Below are positions 25,083 through 34,017 of a DNA stretch of 64,000 nucleotides, one piece after another. The first letter of the stretch is position 1. The number at the start of each line of letters is the position of its first letter. Location: assembly GCA_041690495.1 (NCBI GenBank), contig JAWLHE010000006.1, positions 124,001 through 188,000 on the forward strand, written 5' to 3'. The notes beneath the pieces are model-generated. The model made no database searches and was not told where the DNA came from. It saw nothing but the letters and a program-made list of their open reading frames with translations. The stretch is from DATAAP01 sp041690495. GTDB taxonomy: Bacteria; Pseudomonadota; Alphaproteobacteria; CACIAM-22H2. A program made the translations under genes and the position numbers.

Positions 25083-25994
25083 TCACTCCTCGAAATTGCG
25101 GACGAAGTCATCCGGCGGCGGCGGGCCCCAGCGGTAGAGCGATTCGTGCAGCGGATAGTCCTTTGCCTGCCACGAGCCGTCGGCCGGGATACGGTCGATG
25201 TCGCAGAAATATTCGGCGAGGCTGTTCCACGGATCGCGCACGTAATGGAAGAAGTTGGAGCCGATGACGTGGCGGCCGAAGCCCCAGCCGTTGGCATAAC
25301 CCGCGCCCATGACCTGCTGCGCGCCCATGCCGATCTCGTCGACCGAGCCGACCTCGAAGCTGGCGTGATGAAAGCCGGGCCTGTCGCTCTTGGCGAAGGC
25401 GAGCACATGGTGATCGCCGCCGCCCGGCAGGTGCATGAAGGCGATGATATCGCCGCTGCGGTCGGACAGGCGGAAGCCGAACACGTCCGCGTAGAAACGG
25501 ACCTTGCGCTCGACGTCGGGCGTGAACAGCAGGACGTGACCGAGGCGGCGCGGCCGCGTGGCGCCGGCCGGCGGGCAGCCGACCGCGCCGATGCGGCCGT
25601 AGCTGCCCGGCGTGTTGTAGGGCGCCATCGGCCTGCCCGCCGATCCCGGCGGCGGCGCCGCGACGCGGACATTGACGCGATGGCCGTCGTCGTCGGTCAG
25701 CCACACGCCCTCGCCGTCGTCCTTTACCGGCGGATCGATCTCCTTCACACCGGCGCGCTGCGCGCGGGCGCGGATGTCGGCGAGCCCCTTCCGGTCGGTC
25801 GCAAGGCGCAGATGATGCAGGCGCTTGCGTGCCCCTTCGAGCAGGATGACCTCGTCATGGCCGCGCCCGTCCGAGCGGAACGCCGCCATTTCCGGCTTGA
25901 TCTGCGACGTCAGACCGAAGGTTTCGTAGAAGCGGCGTCCGGCCTCGATGTCGGGCACGGCGAGCGCATAGCCAAGCAGCGAATGGACGGCCAT
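25083..25994 (-). CDS. Two-domain VOC protein, type I extradiol dioxygenase-like
   Basis: A 303-residue protein of two VOC modules (about 1-125 and 165-290). In the second module the metal ligands of extradiol ring-cleavage enzymes can be seen: His in LGHVLLFTPD, His in PGFHHASFEV, and Glu in AEYFCDID. This supports Fe(II)-dependent meta-cleavage of a catechol-type substrate, as in BphC/XylE relatives. The substrate is unknown. The start at 25994 has AGGA upstream. It precedes the Liv operon on the same strand, separated by a REP-like element. Confidence 0.83.
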   Translation of the reverse strand: MAVHSLLGYALAVPDIEAGRRFYETFGLTSQIKPEMAAFRSDGRGHDEVILLEGARKRLHHLRLATDRKGLADIRARAQRAGVKEIDPPVKDDGEGVWLTDDDGHRVNVRVAAPPPGSAGRPMAPYNTPGSYGRIGAVGCPPAGATRPRRLGHVLLFTPDVERKVRFYADVFGFRLSDRSGDIIAFMHLPGGGDHHVLAFAKSDRPGFHHASFEVGSVDEIGMGAQQVMGAGYANGWGFGRHVIGSNFFHYVRDPWNSLAEYFCDIDRIPADGSWQAKDYPLHESLYRWGPPPPDDFVRNFEE

Positions 25995-26102
25995 CGTTCC
26001 TACCCTAGAGAATTGATCGTGTTGGCTTTCTGCGTGCATGGTACGCGCGGGTGGCAAGGCGGGTCAATGTCGGCCCGGCCGACCGCTGGCCGGGGGCCGG
26101 TG

Positions 26103-26402
26103 CTATGCGAGGGCGCGCAGGACCACCACGCTGACGACGCCGACGGCGATGGTCGCGAGCAGCGGCAGGCGGGTCGCGACCGCGGCGGTGATCAGCGCCG
26201 CGACCGTCTCCGGCCAGCCGGTGGCGAGCGCGCTCGGCGCGATCACCGCCACCAGCACGGCGGGCGGGATCGCGTCGAACGCCGCCTTGGCGCGGCCGCG
26301 CAGGGCGAGACGGCCGGCGATGAAGAAGCCGCCGATGCGGGTGAGATAGGTGACGGCCGCCATCGCGGCGATGGCGGCGAGGGTCGCCGGCTCGACGCTC
26401 AT
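26103..26402 (-). CDS. azlD: AzlD family membrane protein
   Basis: A 99-residue protein of three to four membrane helices, with VTYLTRIGGFFIAGRL and the conserved PPAVLVAVIAP segment of AzlD. It forms, with AzlC, an exporter of branched-chain or aromatic amino acids. Its ATG overlaps the azlC stop (ATGA), the usual arrangement. Confidence 0.9.
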   Translation of the reverse strand: MSVEPATLAAIAAMAAVTYLTRIGGFFIAGRLALRGRAKAAFDAIPPAVLVAVIAPSALATGWPETVAALITAAVATRLPLLATIAVGVVSVVVLRALA

Positions 26403-27109
26403 GCGCCCTCCTCCGCCGGCGCCGCGACATAGGCCGCGGCGATGCCGGCCGCAGCGCCCGCCGCGACATGCCAGGGCGGACCCGCCGCAAGATAGGTCAG
26501 CGCCGACGCGGCGCCGCTTGCCGCAACGGTCACCGCGGTGATGCGGCCGTTCCAGAATCCGGCGACGAGGCCGATGAACAGCGCGGTGAAGGCGAAGTCG
26601 GCGCCGAAACGTTGCGGATCGCCCATGAACGAGCCGAGCCAGGCGCCGAGCACCGTGCCGCCGACCCAGCCGACCGGCAGCAGCAATGCCAGCGGAAACC
26701 AGTAGGACGGCGTCACCGGGCGCCACATCGCGCGGCGCTCGGCCAGCGCCCATGCCTCGTCGGTGAGGAAGTGGAATCCGATCAGCCTTGCCCACAGCGG
26801 GAAGCGCGCCAGCTTCGACGCCAGCGAAGCCCCCATCAGGACGTGGCGCGCGTTGATCAGCGCCGTCGAGAAGACGAGGGCCGCGACCGGCACGGGCCAG
26901 GTCCACAGCTCGACCGCCGCGAACTGCGCGCCGCCGGCGAAGACCAGCAGCGACATCAGCCCCGCCTCCGCCACCGACAGGCCCTTGCCGGTGCACAGCG
27001 CGCCGAACAGCAGGCCGATCGGGAACGCGGCGACCATCACCGGCCAGATGTCGCCCGCACCTGCGCGCATCTCGGCGCGCGCCCCGTCCAGCTTGCCGCC
27101 CGACTCCAT
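26399..27109 (-). CDS. azlC: AzlC family amino-acid exporter subunit
   Basis: A 236-residue inner-membrane protein with about seven helices. AzlC features: MVAAFPIGLLFGAL, FAGGAQFAAVELW, ALINARHVLMGASL and FHFLTDEAWAL. It pairs with AzlD to export amino acids. The ATG at 27109 gives a short polar start; longer starts upstream are not family-like. Ribosome site weak. Confidence 0.9.
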   Translation of the reverse strand: MESGGKLDGARAEMRAGAGDIWPVMVAAFPIGLLFGALCTGKGLSVAEAGLMSLLVFAGGAQFAAVELWTWPVPVAALVFSTALINARHVLMGASLASKLARFPLWARLIGFHFLTDEAWALAERRAMWRPVTPSYWFPLALLLPVGWVGGTVLGAWLGSFMGDPQRFGADFAFTALFIGLVAGFWNGRITAVTVAASGAASALTYLAAGPPWHVAAGAAAGIAAAYVAAPAEEGA

Positions 27110-27219
27110 CGCGGGACTGTAGGGCGAAGCGCCTGTCCCCTGCCCTGAGGAATTTTGATGCCCGCCATGACAGGACCTAAGGCGCACCTTGGCCTTCCGG
27201 GGCGGCGACGTCCGGCTGC

Positions 27220-28239
27220 TCAGCGCTGAACGGCGAAGAGTTCGATGTCCTTCTCGCGGCCGCGCAATCTCACCTTGCCCAGGCTGGTGGCCGTATATGT
27301 CGGCTGCAGGCTCATTCGCCCCAGCAGCTCGCCGGATACGAGCAGCGGACGCCGGAACTCCCTGCACGCCTCCTGGATTCGTGCGGCCGTGTTGATCGTA
27401 TCCCCGAAATAGACGATCTGGCGCTTGTCGTCTCCGCACTCTCCGGCGACGATCGGCCCGCCGTGCAGACCGACGCGAAACTTGGGAACCGAACCGAATT
27501 CCCGCTCGTAAGCCGGAGCGTTGCGCTCCATGCGATCACAGATCGCGAAGTAGCATTGCAGGCAACGCGCATCCTCGATCGCGCGCTCCAGAGGCCAGGT
27601 TACGATGACCTCGTCGCCGATATACTCGTGAGTCTCTCCCCCATAGCGCGCCGTCTCCTGCGCGACGTCGAAGAAGAAGCGCGAGATCATCGCATAGGCG
27701 CCGATGCCTCCAAGTCTTTCGGCCAGCGCCGTGGAGCCGCTGACGTCGAGAAACATGAAGACGCGCTCCTCGCCGAGGGGCCGGTGATAGCGCCCGAGGA
27801 CGATATTGAGAAGGACGCGCCCACCGACGATGGCCTGGACCATGAGGACGAACTGCAGCACCAAGGCCACGGAGAGCGCGTATCCCGTGTCCCGGGCAAG
27901 GTCCAGAAAAGGCGTTTCCTCGGCAAAGCGGCGCGGAAACAGAACCAGGCCTCCGATTCCGTAGGCGATCGCGATCAGGGCCGTCGTGATCAGCGCCTTG
28001 ACGACGAAGACCGCCGCGAACGGCGCCCGCCTCAGGGATTCGCTCGCCGGGCGCTGCGCGACGAAGATCTCGAACCCGAACACCAGCGACGTAATGAGCG
28101 CACCCTGTGCGGCGAATCTGAGGGCGCGGCCGGTCGTGACGGTTTCGCTGAGGAACGGCATGTAAGCGAGGCCGGCCGCCGCGCCGGCGGCGACCAAGAC
28201 CGCCCAGAGACGCAATCGGCTCTTCAGCTTCCCTTCCAT
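27220..28239 (-). CDS. Membrane class III adenylate/guanylate cyclase
   Basis: A 339-residue protein. Four membrane helices occupy about residues 10-155. The cyclase domain (about 170-335) keeps the key residues: metal Asp in FLDVSGST, second metal Asp in EYIGDEV, and the GDTINTAARIQ motif with Asn and Arg for the transition state. It should make cAMP (or cGMP) at the inner face of the membrane. Family members with this architecture occur widely in alphaproteobacteria. It is a single gene; a second cyclase of different build is at 59674. Confidence 0.9.
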   Translation of the reverse strand: MEGKLKSRLRLWAVLVAAGAAAGLAYMPFLSETVTTGRALRFAAQGALITSLVFGFEIFVAQRPASESLRRAPFAAVFVVKALITTALIAIAYGIGGLVLFPRRFAEETPFLDLARDTGYALSVALVLQFVLMVQAIVGGRVLLNIVLGRYHRPLGEERVFMFLDVSGSTALAERLGGIGAYAMISRFFFDVAQETARYGGETHEYIGDEVIVTWPLERAIEDARCLQCYFAICDRMERNAPAYEREFGSVPKFRVGLHGGPIVAGECGDDKRQIVYFGDTINTAARIQEACREFRRPLLVSGELLGRMSLQPTYTATSLGKVRLRGREKDIELFAVQR

Positions 28240-28298
28240 GCGAAAATTCTAGCATGGAGCGCCGTGCCGGCGGACGCGGCGCGGGGCCGTGGAGCGGC

Positions 28299-29636
28299 CT
28301 ACTCCGCGGGTTCCGCTGCCGCGCGGCCCCAGGCCAGCAGCGGCACGCCGGCAAGCAGCACCGCCGCGCCGAACAGAGCGCCGATCCCGGTATAGGCGAG
28401 GCTCGCGTGCAGCATATAGGCGCACGCCGCGCAGAAGGCGAGCGGCGTCACCGGATAGAGCGGCACGCGGAACGGCAGCGCGCGATCGCGATGCCGCCAG
28501 CGCAGGACGAAGACCGACAGGCCGGTCATGAGAAAGAACAGCCAGAAGACCGGCGCCGTATACTCGACCATCGACGAGAACCCGCCACGCGTCAGCGTGC
28601 CGAGCGCCACGAGCAGGAGCGCCACGGCGCCCTGCACGAGCAGCGCGTTGGCCGGCGTGCGCGACTCATGCTCCCAGCGCCCGAGCATGCGGAAGAGCGA
28701 AAAGTCCCGTCCCAGCGCATAGGTGGTGCGTGCGCCGGTGAAGATGGTGCCGTTGAGCGTGCTGATCGACGCGATTACGACCGCGAGGGCAAGCAGGACG
28801 GCGCCCGCCTCGCCGGCGACCTCGCGCATCAGGTCGGCGGCGACGACCGTGGAGTCGCGCATGCGGGCAAGCCCCAGAACGTTGAGATAGGCAAGGCTGA
28901 GCAGCATATAGGCCGCGACCACGATGCCGAGTCCGAGCAGGAGCAGCCGCGCCATGTTGCGCTGCGGATCGCGCACCTCGCCCGAGAGATAGGCCGCCTC
29001 ATTCCAGCCGCCATAGGTAAGCAGCACGAACACCATGGCGAGGCCGATCGTCCCGCTTGCGGAATCGGCGGCGTCGCGCGGCGTCGGCTCGGCGACGAAC
29101 CCGGCGATCGCCACGGCCGCGAGGGCGACGACCGTTGCGCTCGTGAAGACGATCTGGACCCAGCGCCCGCCGATCGCGCCGCGCATGTTGATCGCGGTCA
29201 GCGCGATGACCGCGGCCGCGGCCCAGATCGACGGCCCCAGCGAACCGAGCGGCACGAGCTGGTTGGCATAATCGCCGAACACGAACGCGACCAGTGCGAT
29301 GGCGCCGGTCTGGATCACGGCCATGCGCCCCCACGCGAACAGGAAGCCCAGCGATCGGCCATAGGCCCGCGACAGGAATTCGTACTCGCCGCCCGCGCCG
29401 GGATGCGCGGCGGCCAGCTCGGCATAGCACAGCGCGCCGACGAGCGAGATCGCCCCGCCCGCCACCCATAACAGCAGGAAGACCGTCTCGCTGTCCGTGC
29501 TCGCGGCGACCAGCGCCGGTGTCTTGAAAATGCCGATGCCGATGATGATGCCGGTCACCATCACCGCGGCATCGACCATCGACAGGCTGGCAGCCGGACG
29601 CGACTCCAGGCGGACCGGCGCGCGGGCCTGGCGCAA
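28299..29636 (-). CDS. APC superfamily amino-acid/polyamine permease
   Basis: A 445-residue transporter with about twelve membrane helices. The N-terminal motif TGIIIGIGIFKTP is the substrate-site helix of APC permeases; AELAAAHPGAGGEYEFLSRAYG and YGGWNEAAYLSGEVRDPQRN are also family signatures. It imports or exchanges an amino acid or amine; substrate unknown. The start is uncertain: a TTG at 29636, just after the upstream methyltransferase stop, gives a usual N terminus, while the first ATG at 29579 would remove 19 residues. Longer frames overlap the methyltransferase gene. Confidence 0.85.
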   Translation of the reverse strand: MRQARAPVRLESRPAASLSMVDAAVMVTGIIIGIGIFKTPALVAASTDSETVFLLLWVAGGAISLVGALCYAELAAAHPGAGGEYEFLSRAYGRSLGFLFAWGRMAVIQTGAIALVAFVFGDYANQLVPLGSLGPSIWAAAAVIALTAINMRGAIGGRWVQIVFTSATVVALAAVAIAGFVAEPTPRDAADSASGTIGLAMVFVLLTYGGWNEAAYLSGEVRDPQRNMARLLLLGLGIVVAAYMLLSLAYLNVLGLARMRDSTVVAADLMREVAGEAGAVLLALAVVIASISTLNGTIFTGARTTYALGRDFSLFRMLGRWEHESRTPANALLVQGAVALLLVALGTLTRGGFSSMVEYTAPVFWLFFLMTGLSVFVLRWRHRDRALPFRVPLYPVTPLAFCAACAYMLHASLAYTGIGALFGAAVLLAGVPLLAWGRAAAEPAE

Positions 29637-29643
29637 TGGCGCT

Positions 29644-30507
29644 CTACCGGCCGGAACGCACGGCGCGCCAGCGCCGCTCGGCCGCCGCGCCCGATTGCTC
29701 GCCGTGCAACGTGCCGCCCATCTCGTCGCCCGCGACACGGCCGACCAGGCGGGTCGCGACCGGCCGGCCGCCGACGGTATCGGCGATCGTGAACGCGATC
29801 CGGTCACCCTCGAGGCGCGGATCCGCCAGCGTCATCCGCCGGCCTTCGCCCTGCGCCGATCCCTCGATCGTCTGGTAGCGCTGCTTGAGCTGGATGCGAT
29901 AGGCGCGCTCGCTTCCGTCCGGCATCGGCACCTGCGCGGTCCATGCACCCTCGACCTTCGCCGGAACGATCCAGAAATACACGTCGTTGCTTCCGCCGGG
30001 CCCGGCGGTCTGCGCATCGGGCTCCCAATCGCCCAGGGTGAACGTGTGCGAGACGATGCGCGTGCCGGGACGCAGCTCGTTCAGAAGGCGCGGCCGCAGC
30101 TTCATGTTCACCTCGGGGAGGAGATACATGGTCAGGACCGTCGCCCTGGAAATGTCGGTTTCGAACAGATCCTGGTTGTGGAAAGCGACGCGATCCGACA
30201 CGCCCGCCGACCGGGCGTTGGCGGTGCTCTCGCGGATGCGTTCGGGATCAATATCGACGCCGAAGCCGCTTGTGCCGAACTGCTTTGCGGCAGTGATCAC
30301 GATGCGCCCGTCGCCGGAGCCGAGATCGATCAGGAAATCGTCCCGGCCGACATTGGCCATGGATAACATGCGATCGACAGTTTCGTGCGGCGTCGGCACG
30401 TAAGGAACGTCGAGCTTGGGCTTTTGCGCCGGCGCATTACCCGCATTTGCACCGACCGAAAGCAGGACGAGGACGCCGATGAGACGTAAATACGGACGCT
30501 TTGGCAT
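29644..30507 (-). CDS. Exported SAM-dependent methyltransferase-like protein
   Basis: A 287-residue protein with a signal peptide (about 1-26, ending NAGNA). A Rossmann methyltransferase domain follows: motif I FLIDLGSGDGRIVI (about 60-73), acidic strand GVDIDPERI and a post-motif NQDLFETDI. The C-terminal 120 residues form a separate beta-rich domain. A signal peptide on a SAM-binding fold is odd, because SAM is cytoplasmic, yet such proteins recur in proteobacteria. The start at 30507 has GGAAAG upstream; an in-frame upstream ATG at 30741 would bury the signal peptide. It is directly followed by the APC permease. Confidence 0.78.
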   Translation of the reverse strand: MPKRPYLRLIGVLVLLSVGANAGNAPAQKPKLDVPYVPTPHETVDRMLSMANVGRDDFLIDLGSGDGRIVITAAKQFGTSGFGVDIDPERIRESTANARSAGVSDRVAFHNQDLFETDISRATVLTMYLLPEVNMKLRPRLLNELRPGTRIVSHTFTLGDWEPDAQTAGPGGSNDVYFWIVPAKVEGAWTAQVPMPDGSERAYRIQLKQRYQTIEGSAQGEGRRMTLADPRLEGDRIAFTIADTVGGRPVATRLVGRVAGDEMGGTLHGEQSGAAAERRWRAVRSGR

Positions 30508-30939
30508 GGGGACTTTCCACCAATCCCGATGAACCCGATCCATCGCAGAACGTCGGCCCTCTCGCTCTGTTCCCGCCATGGGCCTAAAGGCGCGTGCCGG
30601 ACCTGCTCGGCTGTTCGGCATCCGCCGGCCGGACGATATGGTCGTGCCGGAACGTCCCGCGCCGCGCGCGGCGATCTCCTCCGGCGCGAGCGCGGGCTCG
30701 GCGGCGGCCGGTTCCGTATCGGCAGCGTGCTGCCGTGGCACGTCCCGGACATTGCGCGGCGACCGGACGGCGTCCGCTTACAGCGCGCAATCGTGCATCG
30801 GTCCGGGGTGTGATGTTGCGGGCGTCCTGCAGGGCCGGCGCGGCCTCGGCGGAGTTCCGATCGGCTTGGGCTGAGGGCTCTAAACGGGAGCGGACATGAC
30901 CGGTCGCTATAGCCGAAGCAGGTGCGAGAATAGCGCCCG
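30508..30939. other. Intergenic region between divergent genes, nothing recognised
   Basis: About 430 GC-rich bases between the exported methyltransferase-like gene and the OsmC-like gene. Several overlapping frames are open on both strands, but all are Arg/Ala/Pro-rich, mutually overlapping and lack ribosome sites. It should hold promoters for both flanking genes; none is clear. Confidence 0.4.
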
Positions 30940-31476
30940 ATGGGTTGCCGGATGACAGCTCCTCGGGCGAGCGCGGCCCGCGAGATCCCGGAACGGCGGG
31001 AGAACTGGGCCGAAGCCGTCTCGCAGGGCGGCGCGAAATGCGTGATCACGACCCGCAGCGGTCATGTGCTCGTCAGCGACGAGCCGCCGGGGTTCGCTGG
31101 CGGTACCGGAGGCGAAAATGTCGGGCCAACGCCGACCGGCCTGCTCGCAACGGCGTTTGCCGCCGACATACCGGTCATCGTGCGGCGGATCGCGCGCGAG
31201 CTCGCCATTGAGCTGGCGGGCGTCCGGGCGCGCGTGACCATCGCGTGGAATCCGCGCGGCATCGCGGGTACTGCGAATATCAGTCCCGCGCCGTACGAAG
31301 CGGTGAGCGAGATCTGGCTTGATACAAATGCCAGCACCGCGGTGCTGGCGCAGCTTCAGGCGGCGTACGAAAAACGGTGTCCTCTCCGCGCGCTGTTCAG
31401 CAACAGCGGCTGTCGGATGGTGGACCGGTGGCACATCGAACCGATCACAGGGAAAGCTACGGAGGAAGCCCGATGA
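30940..31476 (+). CDS. OsmC-like family protein lacking the peroxidatic Cys
   Basis: A 178-residue OsmC-fold protein. GGTGGENVGPTPTGLLATAFA matches the turn into the central helix, and the final domain holds EKRCPLRALF, the usual second (resolving) Cys. In peroxidase OsmC/Ohr the central helix carries the first catalytic Cys; here TAFAADIPVIVRR has none, so thiol peroxidase activity is doubtful. Two starts are possible, 30940 and 30952, neither with a good ribosome site. Its stop overlaps the next gene's ATG (ATGA), so the two are translationally coupled. Confidence 0.72.
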   Translation: MGCRMTAPRASAAREIPERRENWAEAVSQGGAKCVITTRSGHVLVSDEPPGFAGGTGGENVGPTPTGLLATAFAADIPVIVRRIARELAIELAGVRARVTIAWNPRGIAGTANISPAPYEAVSEIWLDTNASTAVLAQLQAAYEKRCPLRALFSNSGCRMVDRWHIEPITGKATEEAR

Positions 31477-32342
31477 GTTCCGAGAAGCATTCTGTCCGTC
31501 TGCACGAGATTCTCTCCGGTACCCGTTGCGTCATGGCGAGTTCGCTGTTCGACCCGATGTCTGCACGCATCGCGGACGAGCTCGGGTTCGAAGTCGGGCT
31601 GATGGGCGGCTCGGTCGCTTCCCACGCCGTGCTCGGCGCCCCCGACATCATCGTACTAACGCTAACCGAGCTGGCCGAGCAGGCGCGGCGGGTCTGCCGC
31701 GCCGGCCGACTTGCCGTCCTGGTGGATGCCGATCATGGCTATGGAAATGCGCTCAACGTCATGCGGACGGTCGAGGAACTCGAGGCGGCCGGCGTCTCGG
31801 GGGTAACGATCGAGGACACTCTCCTGCCACGCGCGTTCGGGTCCTCGGCGAAGCCGCAACTCCTCTCCATCGAGGAGGGTGTCGGCAAAGTGCGTGCCGC
31901 GCTTGCGGCCCGACGGGATGCCGGCGGCATTGCCATTTTCGGCAGGACGAGCGCCGCCTCGATCACCAGCGTCGATGACGCAATCCGGCGCCTCGTCGCC
32001 TACCAGGACTGCGGCGTCGATGCGCTGTTCGTTCCCGGACTCAAGACGCGCAACGACCTCGACCGCATCGCGGCGGCCGTGAAGTTGCCCCTGATCATGG
32101 GAGGGCCGGACGAGAGCCTATGCGACCTCGACTATCTTTCCGCCCGCAACGTTCGGATCCTCATGACGGGACATCAACCCTTCGCAGCGGCGGTCCTGGC
32201 GATGTACGAGACGATCAAGGCCGTCCGCGACGGCACTCTGCCAAGCAAGCTCAAGAACATTGCTTCGAACGAGCTGATGGCGAAGGTATTGCAGGCGGAT
32301 TGCTACGATGAGCACGCGCGAGAGTTTCTCGGTGTCAAATAG
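31473..32342 (+). CDS. Isocitrate lyase/PEP mutase family protein, oxaloacetate decarboxylase-like
   Basis: A 289-residue cytoplasmic TIM-barrel enzyme. It carries the family metal motif in VDADHGYGNALNV and the following IEDT, with a MGG turn near residue 40. Overall it resembles the Pseudomonas PA4872 type, which decarboxylates oxaloacetate with Mg2+ rather than cleaving isocitrate; it lacks the KKCGH motif of true isocitrate lyase. GGAGGA sits before the ATG at 31473, which overlaps the OsmC-like gene. Confidence 0.83.
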   Translation: MSSEKHSVRLHEILSGTRCVMASSLFDPMSARIADELGFEVGLMGGSVASHAVLGAPDIIVLTLTELAEQARRVCRAGRLAVLVDADHGYGNALNVMRTVEELEAAGVSGVTIEDTLLPRAFGSSAKPQLLSIEEGVGKVRAALAARRDAGGIAIFGRTSAASITSVDDAIRRLVAYQDCGVDALFVPGLKTRNDLDRIAAAVKLPLIMGGPDESLCDLDYLSARNVRILMTGHQPFAAAVLAMYETIKAVRDGTLPSKLKNIASNELMAKVLQADCYDEHAREFLGVK

Positions 32343-32712
32343 GTTGGTCGGGTCTGTAGTCGAGCCCGTCAGTGGTCCTTTTGCTTTGTCTCGAGAGGCC
32401 GGAGGAGTCGGATGTCCGCTCATGGCACTGCACTGACCTGGAAAGGTGGGCAGAGCATGTCTGCTCTGCCCGGGTCCTTCGGACATCAATCTGTTCAGCA
32501 ATCTCGGGAACTCGCGACGAACGGGAAATCATGACCTTCCATGGTCCCGACACGCGCCACCCGGCATTTCATGCAGGAATTCAAACGGCCCGGCGGCGCT
32601 TCGGTGATCGATCCGGGCAACGGGCCCCGTCTGGCATCCGGCCCGAGTCCGCAAGGCGACGGAAGCCGGATACGGGTCAAGCCGCCCCGATCTCGACTTG
32701 TGAGGACACGCC
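32343..32712. other. Intergenic region with a hairpin and possible dispersed-repeat remnant
   Basis: About 370 bases. A perfect 10-bp inverted repeat with a 4-base loop lies at 32448-32471 (GGGCAGAGCA/TGCTCTGCCC) but lacks a T run. From 32457 the plus strand reads ATGTCTGCTCTGCCCGGGTC, which resembles a short dispersed repeat I recall from Rhizobiales genomes; this is from memory and unverified. No gene is supported. Confidence 0.4.
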
Positions 32713-33612
32713 CTAGCCGGCCAGCCGCGCCCGCACCCGCTCGCGCCAGATGAGATACAGGCCGCTGGCGACGACGATGGCGGCGCCGATCCAGACGTGA
32801 GCACCCGGCAGCTCCTGCCAGAACAGGAAGCCGATCAGCGTCGCCCAGACCAGCTCGACATACTGGAACGGCGCCACGGCACCGACCGGTGCCGAGCGGA
32901 AGGCGCGCACCGTGCAGTACTGGCCGAGCAGGAGCAGCAGGGCCATCGCCGCGATGGCGGCAAGATCGGCGGGCGCCACCGCTGTCCACCCGAACGGCGC
33001 GATCGAAGCGGTGACGACGAAGACGCCGAGATTCTGCCAGAACATCAGCGCCATATCGGTCTCGCTACGGGCGAGAAAGCGCGCGCTGACGAGATGGGCG
33101 GCGAAGAACAGCGAGCTGACCAGGGCCAGCAGCGCCGGCCACGAGAACCCCTCGGGACCCGGCCGCGTGATGACGAGGACGCCGATGAAGCCGACGGCGA
33201 TCGCCGACCAGCGGTGCACGCCCACCCGTTCGCCCAGCACCGGCACCGACAGCGCCGTCATGAGCAGCGGCGCTCCGAAGCCGATCGCGATCACCGTGGC
33301 GAGCGGCAGCAGGCGCACCGCTTCGAAAAACGTCAGGATCGCTGACACGGTGAGGACGATGCGCAGCAGGTGGCCGAGCGGCTTGCGGGTGCGAAGCGAC
33401 GAGATGCCGCCGGACCGCGCGATCATGGGCGCCATGAACAGAATCACGAAGACGCTGCGCACCGCCACGACCTGCGCCACCGGGAAGACGCCGACCGACC
33501 ACTTGATCAGCCCGTCCATCACCGACAGCACGAAGCCGGCGGAAAGAATCCACAGGATGCCGGCGAGCGGCCGGTCCTGCGTGCCGGTGGCGAGGGCGGA
33601 AGGGGCGGCCAT
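32713..33612 (-). CDS. DMT superfamily (EamA) permease
   Basis: A 299-residue inner-membrane transporter with ten helices in two EamA repeats. The first begins LAGILWILSAGFVLSVMDGLIKW, and the second contains SSLFFAAHLVSARFLAR and AVAPFQYVELVWATLIGFLFWQE, a typical EamA ending. Substrate unknown; such proteins export metabolites or amino acids. The start at 33612 gives standard length, and longer upstream starts add Arg-rich sequence. Confidence 0.88.
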   Translation of the reverse strand: MAAPSALATGTQDRPLAGILWILSAGFVLSVMDGLIKWSVGVFPVAQVVAVRSVFVILFMAPMIARSGGISSLRTRKPLGHLLRIVLTVSAILTFFEAVRLLPLATVIAIGFGAPLLMTALSVPVLGERVGVHRWSAIAVGFIGVLVITRPGPEGFSWPALLALVSSLFFAAHLVSARFLARSETDMALMFWQNLGVFVVTASIAPFGWTAVAPADLAAIAAMALLLLLGQYCTVRAFRSAPVGAVAPFQYVELVWATLIGFLFWQELPGAHVWIGAAIVVASGLYLIWRERVRARLAG

Positions 33613-33703
33613 GAGAGCCGCGAGGATAGGGATGCCGGCGTCGCCACGCCAGCGGACGCTGCCACCCGAGGGAACATAGGTCGCATGCCGCCGTTGCAAA
33701 TTC

Positions 33704-33889
33704 ATGGGACGCCGCGCCAGGACCATTCCGCCGGTCGACTCCTCCGCTTCGCGGGACACCTATCAGGAGACCCTTGCTAAGCTGCGCCGTACGCGCGCCG
33801 CCGTGCAGCGAACCGTCTCGGAATGCGAGGACTACCTCGCCCACGGCGACGAGCGCCGCAAGGCCCGCGAGCCCGAGCCGGTGGAGTGA
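33704..33889 (+). CDS. Small charged protein, hypothetical
   Basis: A 61-residue frame with a coherent composition: RDTYQETLAKLRRTRAAVQRTVSECEDYL forms a likely amphipathic helix, followed by a charged tail. There is no clear ribosome site. It is divergent from the DMT permease. It resembles short alphaproteobacterial hypotheticals, but no family is recognised. Confidence 0.45.
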   Translation: MGRRARTIPPVDSSASRDTYQETLAKLRRTRAAVQRTVSECEDYLAHGDERRKAREPEPVE

Positions 33890-33910
33890 TTCCCTTTCCT
33901 GCCAAAATGG

Positions 33911-33997
33911 ATTGTCGTCGCCGGACTTGATCCGGCGATCCAGTTCAGGCGGCTCCGTCAGCGCCGCTGGATGCCCGGGTCAAAGCCGGGCATGACA
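33911..33997. repeat. REP-like extragenic palindromic element, copy 2
   Basis: Two palindromes, CGCCGGACTTGATCCGGCG and TGCCCGGGTCAAAGCCGGGCA, separated by about 40 bases. This copy is almost the same as that at 42954-43039. Confidence 0.75.
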
Positions 33998-34017
33998 GTG
34001 ACGGTCAGGCATATCTC

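Noticed and set aside
30508..30741. N-terminal extension of the exported methyltransferase-like protein
   Set aside because: It would bury a good signal peptide; no ribosome site at the upstream ATG.
32448..32471. Intrinsic terminator after the PEP-mutase-family gene
   Set aside because: The inverted repeat is perfect but is not followed by a T run on either strand.
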